Shown one piece after another: positions 1 through 5,044 of a stretch of DNA of 5,044 nucleotides. The notes under the pieces are model-generated. The model saw only the letters and a program-made list of their open reading frames with translations, searched no databases and had not been told where the DNA came from. Position 1 is the first letter of the stretch, and every line of letters starts with the position of its first letter. Source of the DNA: an uncultured Phycisphaerales bacterium (GTDB lineage: Bacteria > Planctomycetota > Phycisphaerae > WQYP01). The position numbers and the translations under genes are program-made. The DNA lies in assembly GCA_937901265.1 (NCBI GenBank), contig CALCHA010000104.1, positions 1 to 5,044 of the forward strand, written 5' to 3'.

Positions 1-300
1 GTCACCACCTCCGATTCCGTAAAAGCCGCCCTCGCCGCCGCCGCGAAGGAGCAGTTCGACCTGCTCATCAGCGACATCGGCCTGGCCGACGGCTCGGGCG
101 TCGAACTGATGGAGGCGCTGCGCGGGGCGACGCGTTTCGGCGGCATCGCGGTGAGCGGCTATGGCATGGAGGCGGACATTCAGGCGTCGCACGACGCCGG
201 CTTTGCACGCCACCTCACCAAGCCGGTCGAATTCGCCAAGCTCCATCGCGCCATCCAGGATCTCGCCACCGGCGTCGCTGAATCCTGCACGTCTGCCTGA
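1..300 (+). CDS. Response-regulator receiver domain, C-terminal part (5' end outside window)
   Basis: The reading frame is open from the first base to a TGA at 298-300, giving 99 residues with no start, so this is the end of a longer gene. It is a CheY-like receiver domain. The phosphoacceptor aspartate is Asp25 in LLISDIGLADGSG, the Ser/Thr switch residue is Ser52 in IAVSGYG, and the conserved lysine is Lys74 in LTKPV. The acidic pair at the end of strand 1 lies upstream of the window. The protein ends about 25 residues after LTKPV with no output domain. It therefore fits either the tail of a hybrid sensor histidine kinase or a single-domain regulator; the lost N-terminus prevents deciding. 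The motif style (SGYGMEAD...GFxxHLTKPV) is common in the C-terminal receivers of hybrid kinases. It would act in phosphorelay signalling in the cytoplasm. Alanine stands where GLPDGSG is usual. The family is clear, the architecture is inferred. Confidence 0.9.
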   Translation, partial: VTTSDSVKAALAAAAKEQFDLLISDIGLADGSGVELMEALRGATRFGGIAVSGYGMEADIQASHDAGFARHLTKPVEFAKLHRAIQDLATGVAESCTSA

Positions 301-385
301 GGCTGCAGCTGGTCGCGCTCAGTGGCAAGACGCGGCGCTCCGCAACGTTTAGCGCTCAGACCCTTTCAGCACATCCGCGCACTTC

Positions 386-390
386 GGAGA
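386..390 (+). promoter_or_regulatory. Shine-Dalgarno site of the alpha/beta-hydrolase gene
   Basis: GGAGA lies 7 bases upstream of the ATG at 398. It is the clearest ribosome-binding site in the window and supports that start. The three genes downstream lack a comparable site. Confidence 0.65.
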
Positions 391-397
391 TCTCGCC

Positions 398-1393
398 ATG
401 CGTCCGCTCGACCTGCAATGCGTCATTCCGCTTCTCGCCGCCGCTTCCCTGTTGTTCGCCGCCGCCGCGCCGGCACCCTCCACGCCGCCCAACGCCCGCC
501 TCCGCGCCCCCGCCCCCAGCGGCCCGCCGGAGGGCATCACGCGCGTCAAGCTTTACGACAAAACCCCCAACCTCGTCGCAGGCCGCGACACCGACGCCTC
601 CCCCCTCGAACCCACGGTCGACCTCTACCTCCTGAAGGATTCGCCCACGCCCGCCCCCGCCATCGTGATCCTCCCCGGCGGCGGCTACACCAATTTGTCG
701 ATGGCCAACGAAGGCTCGAGCATCGCCCGCATGTTCAACAGCAAGGGGCTCGCGGCGTTCGTCGTCCGCTATCGCCATGCCCCGCTGTATCACTCTCCCA
801 TTCCCCTGGAGGACGCCCAGCGCGCCATGCGCTTCGTCCGGGCCCACGCGGCCGAGTACCACATCGACCCCACCAAGCTCGGCGTCATCGGTTTCTCGGC
901 GGGCGGGCACAATGCGGCGGCCCTGGCCACCGCCGCCGACAGCGCCCGCATGGACGCCGCAGCCCCCACGGGCTCCGGCCAGGCCGACCCCATCGACAAC
1001 CTCTCCGCCCGCCCCGATTTTGTCATCCTCCTCTACCCCGTCATCGACCTGACCGATCCTGCCGTCACCCACATCGGCTCGCGCGACGCCCTCACCAACA
1101 AAGATCCGTCGCTCTACGATGCCCTTTCTCCGCAGAAGCATGTCACCAGGGACACCCCGCCGATGTTCATCGCGCAGGGCGGCGACGACAAAACCGTGCC
1201 CATCAAGAACTCGCTGCTCATCTACGAAGCGTGCAAAGCCGCCGGCGTCCCTGCGGAGATCCACATCTTCGAGCATGGCGGCCACGGCTTCGGCCTGGCG
1301 CTGAACGACCCCGTCCTTCGCGTCTGGCCGGACCTTGCCGCCGCATGGCTGGCCCGCAACAAAGTGATTATCGCCCCCCCATCCCCCCGCTGA
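398..1393 (+). CDS. Secreted alpha/beta-hydrolase, acetylxylan-esterase / BD-FAE-like
   Basis: A 331-residue serine hydrolase. Residues 1-24 look like a signal peptide (hydrophobic VIPLLAAASLLFAAAA, followed by a Pro/Ala-rich linker to about 45), so the enzyme probably acts outside the cytoplasmic membrane. Oxyanion-loop motif PGGGY is at 93-97, with nucleophile Ser167 in GFSAGG, Asp264 in DDKTVP and catalytic His296 in GGHGFG. The order and spacing match the complete triad of alpha/beta-hydrolases. The segments DPIDNLSARPDFVILLYPVI and DTPPMFIAQGGDDKTVP are typical of the group often annotated as acetylxylan esterase or endo-1,4-beta-xylanase B-like proteins, which deacylate plant polysaccharides or small esters. 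The true substrate cannot be read from sequence. The 398 start has a good ribosome-binding site and places the signal peptide at the N-terminus. It stands 97 bp after the receiver gene and is closed by its own terminator, so it is probably a separate unit. The C-terminal tail IIAPPSPR is encoded by C-runs. Confidence 0.92.
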   Translation: MRPLDLQCVIPLLAAASLLFAAAAPAPSTPPNARLRAPAPSGPPEGITRVKLYDKTPNLVAGRDTDASPLEPTVDLYLLKDSPTPAPAIVILPGGGYTNLSMANEGSSIARMFNSKGLAAFVVRYRHAPLYHSPIPLEDAQRAMRFVRAHAAEYHIDPTKLGVIGFSAGGHNAAALATAADSARMDAAAPTGSGQADPIDNLSARPDFVILLYPVIDLTDPAVTHIGSRDALTNKDPSLYDALSPQKHVTRDTPPMFIAQGGDDKTVPIKNSLLIYEACKAAGVPAEIHIFEHGGHGFGLALNDPVLRVWPDLAAAWLARNKVIIAPPSPR

Positions 1394-1432
1394 GGCCCTC
1401 CGTTCCGGACCCTGATAGACCCCGGCGGCCTT

Positions 1433-1456
1433 CGGACCGCTGCAGGTCCGCTTTTT
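1433..1456 (+). terminator. Rho-independent terminator after the hydrolase gene
   Basis: A perfect 6-bp inverted repeat, CGGACC (1433-1438) and GGTCCG (1445-1450), encloses the 6-base loop GCTGCA and is followed directly by CTTTTT. It begins about 40 bp after the hydrolase stop codon and lies just upstream of a new promoter, so it should separate the hydrolase transcript from the glycosyltransferase operon. A T-run is rare in this GC-rich sequence, which strengthens the call. Confidence 0.75.
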
Positions 1457-1460
1457 GCAT

Positions 1461-1487
1461 ATTGAAAGCCGTCAATACGGGTTTGAC
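1461..1487 (+). promoter_or_regulatory. Possible operator: three TTGA/TCAA half-sites one helical turn apart
   Basis: ATTGA (1461-1465) and TCAAT (1472-1476) form an inverted repeat with 6 bases between the arms. GTCAA (1471-1475) and TTGAC (1483-1487) form a second one with 7 bases between, and its right arm is part of the -35 box. The half-site cores recur every 10-11 bp, so they would face the same side of the helix. This is a plausible repressor or activator site for the glycosyltransferase promoter. No regulator family is assigned. Confidence 0.3.
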
Positions 1488-1510
1488 ATCACCTCTGGGC
1501 GGCATACACT
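1483..1510 (+). promoter_or_regulatory. Sigma-70 type promoter of the glycosyltransferase/BshC-like operon
   Basis: A perfect -35 TTGACA (1483-1488) is followed, after 16 bases, by TACACT (1505-1510), which matches four of six positions of the -10 consensus. Transcription would start near 1517, leaving a leader of about 40 bases before the ATG at 1557. The position, directly after a terminator and before a start codon, supports it. Confidence 0.65.
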
Positions 1511-1556
1511 TTCGCGTTGCCCCACCGGGGTGATGTTCCGCCCCCGGGGTATATTC

Positions 1557-2408
1557 ATGAAAATCCTCATCGCCGTTCCGATCTTCAATGAAGAAAAGTA
1601 CGTCTCCCCGGTTCTGCGCGAAATCCGCAAGTACACCCGCGCTTCCGCTCACGCGCACAATGTGGACATGCGCGTCCTCGTCATCGACGACGGCTCCACC
1701 GACGCCACCCCCGAGCGCCTTGCCGAGCTTGCCGACAAAAACCACATTGACCTTCTCACCCATCCGGAAAACCGCGGCTACGGCCAATCGCTCATCGACG
1801 CCTTCGCCTTTGCTTCCGATCGTGGCTACGACTGGGTCATCACCATGGACTGCGACGAGCAGCATGAGCCCTGCCGCATTCCGCTTTTCGTGCGTGAATG
1901 CCTCAAGGGCGATGCCGACATTATTTCCGGGAGCCGCTACCTGAACCTCGACGCCGAGGGAGCTCCGCCGCGGGATCGCCGCAACATCAACCGGCTGATG
2001 ACCGAACTGCTGAACTCGTCGCTACATCTCCGCTTCATCGACGCGCCCATCAACCACACCACGGGCGAGCCACTGCCGCGCGGCGTCACCAGCACGGGCG
2101 GCATGACCGATTCCTTCTGCGGCTTCAAGGCGCACCGCGTTTCGGCGATGAATGAACTCACCCTGACCATCCCGGGTTATGCCTTTCCGATGCAGTTCTG
2201 GGTTCAGGTCGACGCCCATCGCCTGCGCATCCGCGAGATTCCGGTGAAGCTCATTTACAAGGACGCCACGCGCCACTTCGGCGGGCTGCTGGATGATCCT
2301 TCCGTCCGGCTGCAGCACTATCTGGAAGTGCTGACCACGGAGCTGAAGGTGGTGCGCGACCATCCCCCCGCCCTGCAGTCGTCCGAATGTGCCGCCGTGT
2401 GTGACTGA
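1557..2408 (+). CDS. Family 2 glycosyltransferase, DPM1-like (polyprenyl-phosphate sugar synthase type)
   Basis: A 283-residue GT-A fold glycosyltransferase. It opens directly with the first strand and nucleotide-binding motif (MKILIAVPIFNEEKY), followed by VIDDGSTD (42-49), ENRGYGQS (71-78), the metal-binding DxD as Asp98-Cys-Asp100 in TMDCDEQHEP, SGSRY (124-128) and DSFCGFKAHR (185-194). This order is that of DPM1/DPG-synthase-like enzymes, which move a sugar from a nucleotide donor to a polyprenyl phosphate or a similar acceptor. No hydrophobic segment follows the catalytic domain, so the protein should be cytosolic or peripheral to the membrane. The frame stays open upstream to 1455, but that stretch contains the terminator T-run and the promoter, so the ATG at 1557 is chosen; GGGG at 1546-1549 is only a weak ribosome-binding site. 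About 57 residues separate SGSRY from DSFCGF, more than I expect, suggesting an insertion around 160-183. The acceptor and sugar are unknown. Confidence 0.9.
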   Translation: MKILIAVPIFNEEKYVSPVLREIRKYTRASAHAHNVDMRVLVIDDGSTDATPERLAELADKNHIDLLTHPENRGYGQSLIDAFAFASDRGYDWVITMDCDEQHEPCRIPLFVRECLKGDADIISGSRYLNLDAEGAPPRDRRNINRLMTELLNSSLHLRFIDAPINHTTGEPLPRGVTSTGGMTDSFCGFKAHRVSAMNELTLTIPGYAFPMQFWVQVDAHRLRIREIPVKLIYKDATRHFGGLLDDPSVRLQHYLEVLTTELKVVRDHPPALQSSECAAVCD

Positions 2409-2416
2409 CCACGCGC

Positions 2417-4030
2417 ATGACGCTGCGACCCGACCCTGCCAAGATCATCGTTCCCCGTCGGCACGGCGAAGTGCTGATCGAGCCTCCGCTGCGGGAGCTC
2501 GAAAGCGTGGTGCGAGCATCTCGCCCACCTCTTGATCGTGGTAAATCGGCAACTTCCGCGGGGAACTTACCGTTCGAGCAGCCCCTCGATCAACTGCAAG
2601 TCACCGCGCGGCAGCACCTCCTCGCCGCCGCCACCCAGTGGTCCGTGCAGATCGGTGCCCCGCTTCCACCGCCGGATGCTCCGAATCGCCCCATCCTTCT
2701 CACCGGCCACCAGGTCGAGTTTTACCATTCCGGCGTCTGGGCCAAAGTGATCGCTGCCGACGCACTGGCGAAGCGCTGCAATGCCACGGCTTTCGACCTT
2801 CTGGTGGATCACGACACGGTCGATCACCAGGGTTTCGCGGTGCCGGTGCAATCTGCCGCGGGCGACTGGTCCCGGCAGCAAATCGATTTCGCTGCCGCCA
2901 GCCCGCTCCCCGCTGACGCCCTCGATGCGCCGACACGCGAGCAGTTTGAAGCATGGGACGCGGCGCTGGCGGAGCATCCGCAGACCCACACCGACACGAT
3001 GGCCTTCTGGCTGGCGGCGCTCCATCCGGCGCACTTTCGCGAATCAAAAATCGCGTACGTGCCCTGGCTTTCCCGGACCCGGCGCCGCTTCGAAGCCTCG
3101 CTCAACCTCCATGTGCACCACGTTCCCACCAGCCTGCTTTGTACCGGGCCCCTCTGGCAGCAATTTGTCACCGCGTGGATCCACAACGCCCCAGCCTGGA
3201 CCGCTGCCTACAACCGCCACCTCGATGCTTATCGCGTGGAACAAGGCATCAAAAACCCCAGCCGTCCGATGCCCAACCTCGCGGCTTCCCCGGGTCGAGA
3301 GGGGGCCACCTACGAACTTCCCTTCTGGATTTACGCCTCGGGCACCCCGCGCGAACGGCTCACCCTGCAGATGACCGAGAACGGCGCGAAGATACTCCAC
3401 CACGGCGAACGCCTCGACCTCTCCTGGGTTTTGGGGCATTCGTCCTTGGTCATTCGCCCCCGGGCACTGACGCTCACGCTCTATGCGCGGCTCTTCTTTG
3501 CCGACCTCTTCCTGCATGGCATCGGCGGGGCAATTTACGACCAGATCACCGACCGCCTGCTCGCCGATCTGTTCGGCACCGTTCCCCCCTACGCCTGCGT
3601 TTCGGCCGCCTGGCTGCTCCCGCTGGGCCCGCCCGGCGATTCCGAGGATATCCCCGCGCTCACGCACCGCCGCCACCACCTGTCGCACAACCCGCAGCTG
3701 GCGATCGACCCCTTCACCGCGCTGAAGACCGGCGTCGCGGAGCGCATTACCGAGCGCAAACAGATCATTGCCGACCTTGCCGCGAGTGTGCTATTTTCGC
3801 GCAGGAACCGCGAGGAGAAGCTTCGTCGGCGGCAGATTTTCAAGCGGCTGCACGCGCTCAACGCCCAACTCCACGCCCACGCCCCGCGCATTCTGCAGAG
3901 GCTCGACGACCAGCTCGCCGCCGCCACCCGTGCCGCCGCACAAAATCAAACGTTGCTGCACCGCGAGTTCTTCCTCGGCCTGCACACGACGGCAGCGCTC
4001 GAAACGCTGATCGCTCGCATTCGCGAGTAA
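2417..4030 (+). CDS. BshC-like protein (putative cysteine-adding enzyme family)
   Basis: A 537-residue protein, close to the usual length of BshC, which joins L-cysteine to glucosaminyl-malate in the last step of bacillithiol synthesis. Recognisable family features, in order: LLTGHQVEFYHSGVWAK (94-110), matching the TGQQ...GG...K nucleotide-binding stretch; DHDTVDH (131-137), matching the DHD motif; IRPRAL (346-351), matching the LRP motif; HGIGGAIYD (367-375), matching the GGP.E..Y stretch; and a charged helical C-terminus (about 436-537) like the BshC coiled coil. The resemblance is by pattern, and several canonical residues differ (TGQQ is TGHQ), so the catalysed reaction may differ. There is no signal peptide or membrane segment, so it should be cytoplasmic. 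The start is 8 bp after the glycosyltransferase stop with no clear ribosome-binding site, which suggests cotranscription and perhaps translational coupling; an in-frame TGA at 2402-2404 rules out an earlier start. Family membership is likely, bacillithiol function only possible. Confidence 0.7.
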   Translation: MTLRPDPAKIIVPRRHGEVLIEPPLRELESVVRASRPPLDRGKSATSAGNLPFEQPLDQLQVTARQHLLAAATQWSVQIGAPLPPPDAPNRPILLTGHQVEFYHSGVWAKVIAADALAKRCNATAFDLLVDHDTVDHQGFAVPVQSAAGDWSRQQIDFAAASPLPADALDAPTREQFEAWDAALAEHPQTHTDTMAFWLAALHPAHFRESKIAYVPWLSRTRRRFEASLNLHVHHVPTSLLCTGPLWQQFVTAWIHNAPAWTAAYNRHLDAYRVEQGIKNPSRPMPNLAASPGREGATYELPFWIYASGTPRERLTLQMTENGAKILHHGERLDLSWVLGHSSLVIRPRALTLTLYARLFFADLFLHGIGGAIYDQITDRLLADLFGTVPPYACVSAAWLLPLGPPGDSEDIPALTHRRHHLSHNPQLAIDPFTALKTGVAERITERKQIIADLAASVLFSRRNREEKLRRRQIFKRLHALNAQLHAHAPRILQRLDDQLAAATRAAAQNQTLLHREFFLGLHTTAALETLIARIRE

Positions 4031-4108
4031 GGGCTCGTTCCCATACGGTGGACGGGTGTGCGGCGGGGGTCTTGTGCGGAAGCGCTCCCATGGCCGCCGC
4101 GCTGTCAT

Positions 4109-4114
4109 TACAAT
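4109..4114 (+). promoter_or_regulatory. -10 box TACAAT placing the transcription start at the BNR_4 gene's ATG
   Basis: TACAAT matches five of six positions of the -10 consensus and ends 6 bases before the ATG at 4121. Normal -10 geometry puts +1 on the A of that ATG. No -35-like hexamer is seen at 16-18 bp spacing (the bases there read CTCCCATG), and no Shine-Dalgarno sequence precedes the ATG. Together these suggest a leaderless mRNA. Confidence 0.5.
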
Positions 4115-4120
4115 GCGTGA

Positions 4121-5044
4121 ATGCTTACCAAACGCTCGTTATCGCCGCTGTCCCTCTGTCTCGTGATCGCCTTGGCCGAGCTCCCGCTCGCGGCGCGGGC
4201 GCAATCCGCCCCGATCGCCCTGGACATTGCGCCGGTTTTCTCCGCGTATCCGGTCAACTTTGCGCTGCTGACTGATCCCGGGACGCGCACGCAGTACGTC
4301 GCCTACTACAACGCTGACCGCGAGATCACCGTCGTCTCGCGGCCGCTCGCCGCGCACGAATGGAAAACGTACAAGCTTCCTGCCGCCGCGCCTGGCCAGC
4401 CCGCCACCACCACCACCTGGGACTCCCACAACTATCTCGCCCTCGCCCTCGATTCCGCCGGGCAACTCCACCTGTCCGGCAATATGCACGCCGCGCCGCT
4501 GCTGTACTACCGCACGACGACGCCCGGCGATATCTCCACCCTGAGCCCCTTGAACAAAATGGTGGGCACCCGCGAAGCCTCCGCCACCTATCCGCGCTTT
4601 CTCGATGGCCCCGCCCACGAACTTGTCTTCGCCTACCGCGACGGCAGCTCGGGCAACGGCTCCGATATCTACAACCTCTATCACCCGGACACGCAAAGCT
4701 GGTCCCGCCTGCTCGATCAGCCGCTGCTCGATGGGCAGAACAAATCCAACGCCTATTCCGTGGGCCCGATCACCGGGCCTGATGGCTTCTACCACCTCAC
4801 CTGGGTGTGGCGCAACAGCCCCGACTGCTCCTCCAATCACGATCTCTCCTACGCGCGCTCGAAAGATCTGGTCCACTGGGAAAATGCCGCCGGAAAGGCA
4901 CTCTCACTGCCCATCACGCTTTCGCCGGAAACCATTGTGGATCCCGTGCCGGTCAAGGGCGGCATGATCAACAACAACACGCTCATCGGCTTCGATCCGC
5001 AACATCGGCCCGTCATCGCTTATCACAAAAACACCCCCGAAGGC
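4121..5044 (+). CDS. Secreted BNR_4 beta-propeller protein, probably polysaccharide-active (3' end outside window)
   Basis: The frame runs from the ATG at 4121 to the window end without a stop, giving 308 residues of a longer protein. Residues 1-27 form a signal peptide (TKR, then a hydrophobic stretch to ALAELPLAARA) with a likely signal peptidase I site ARA|QS after residue 27. The rest resembles the 'BNR repeat-containing family member' (BNR_4) group: WDSHNYLALALD (100-111), LHLSGNMH (116-123), EASATYPRF (152-160), FAYRDGSSGNG (170-180) and later HLTWVWR. These repeated strands suit a beta-propeller. BNR_4 domains occur in secreted carbohydrate-active proteins, including ulvan lyases of the PL24/PL25 type. 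His103 and His123, 20 residues apart, and Tyr172/Arg173 are candidate active-site residues, but this needs alignment. Initiation appears leaderless, and the preceding gene ends 90 bp upstream without an obvious terminator. The substrate is not known. Confidence 0.85.
   Translation, partial: MLTKRSLSPLSLCLVIALAELPLAARAQSAPIALDIAPVFSAYPVNFALLTDPGTRTQYVAYYNADREITVVSRPLAAHEWKTYKLPAAAPGQPATTTTWDSHNYLALALDSAGQLHLSGNMHAAPLLYYRTTTPGDISTLSPLNKMVGTREASATYPRFLDGPAHELVFAYRDGSSGNGSDIYNLYHPDTQSWSRLLDQPLLDGQNKSNAYSVGPITGPDGFYHLTWVWRNSPDCSSNHDLSYARSKDLVHWENAAGKALSLPITLSPETIVDPVPVKGGMINNNTLIGFDPQHRPVIAYHKNTPEG

Noticed and set aside
315..359. Three direct copies of GCGCTC (315, 335, 352), two extended to GCGCTCAG, upstream of the hydrolase
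   Set aside because: The spacing is irregular (20 and 17 bases), the motif is common in GC-rich DNA, and no promoter boxes are seen beside it. The 97-bp gap shows nothing else beyond the ribosome-binding site.
356..1285. A 309-codon open frame on the minus strand opposite the hydrolase gene
   Set aside because: Its product is a low-complexity Gly/Arg/Val-rich sequence with no recognisable domain, as expected antisense to a GC-biased gene. The + strand gene has a signal peptide and a full catalytic triad.
1374..1388. C7 and C6 runs at the end of the hydrolase gene, considered as a slippage or phase-variation site
   Set aside because: They alter only the last few residues, far past the catalytic His296, so slippage would have little effect. 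GC bias explains them.
322..1533. A 403-codon + strand frame overlapping the hydrolase gene
   Set aside because: Its product is extremely Arg/Pro/His-rich, the signature of an out-of-frame reading of GC-rich coding DNA, and it runs through the terminator and promoter.
4014..4027. CTCGC-ATTC-GCGAG hairpin just before the BshC-like stop codon, considered as a terminator
   Set aside because: The stem is only 5 bp, lies within the coding sequence and is not followed by a T-run.
2953..4275. A 440-codon + strand frame overlapping the BshC-like gene
   Set aside because: Arg/Pro/Ala-rich out-of-frame product with no domain. It crosses the end of the real gene and the intergenic gap.
4139..4876. A 245-codon open frame on the minus strand opposite the BNR_4 gene
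   Set aside because: Gly/Val/Arg-rich shadow product without known motifs. The + strand frame has a signal peptide and family motifs.

Overview
The window is about two-thirds G+C. All five genes I can support lie on the + strand. Codon use is strongly GC-biased, so long antisense reading frames are expected by chance. Gene content suggests an environmental bacterium of the Planctomycetes/Verrucomicrobia type: a hybrid-kinase style receiver domain, a secreted BD-FAE/acetylxylan-esterase-like hydrolase, a BshC-like protein and a secreted BNR_4 beta-propeller protein. That assignment is inferred from family resemblance only; no rRNA or other marker gene is present.

Layout. (1) 1-300 is the C-terminal end of a response-regulator receiver domain whose beginning lies outside the window. 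(2) 398-1393 is a secreted alpha/beta-hydrolase with a full Ser-Asp-His triad and a good ribosome-binding site. It is followed by a convincing intrinsic terminator (1433-1456). (3) A near-consensus sigma-70 type promoter (1483-1510) then drives what looks like a two-gene operon. Its members are a soluble family-2 glycosyltransferase of the DPM1-like type (1557-2408) and, 8 bp downstream, a 537-residue BshC-like protein (2417-4030). (4) After a 90-bp gap, a secreted BNR_4 protein (4121 to the window end, 3' end missing) begins where an isolated TACAAT box would place the transcription start, so its mRNA may be leaderless.

How the parts fit. The hydrolase and the BNR_4 protein both carry export signals and resemble enzymes acting on plant or algal polysaccharides, so they may belong to carbohydrate scavenging. 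The glycosyltransferase/BshC-like pair is cytoplasmic and separately transcribed. BshC enzymes add cysteine to a glucosaminyl-malate in bacillithiol synthesis, but neither a GT4-type BshA nor a BshB deacetylase is visible here. The pairing of a GT2 enzyme with a BshC relative is the point most worth following up. I see no CRISPR array, tRNA, rRNA, insertion sequence or phage gene, and nothing that clearly amounts to a new defence or mobile system.
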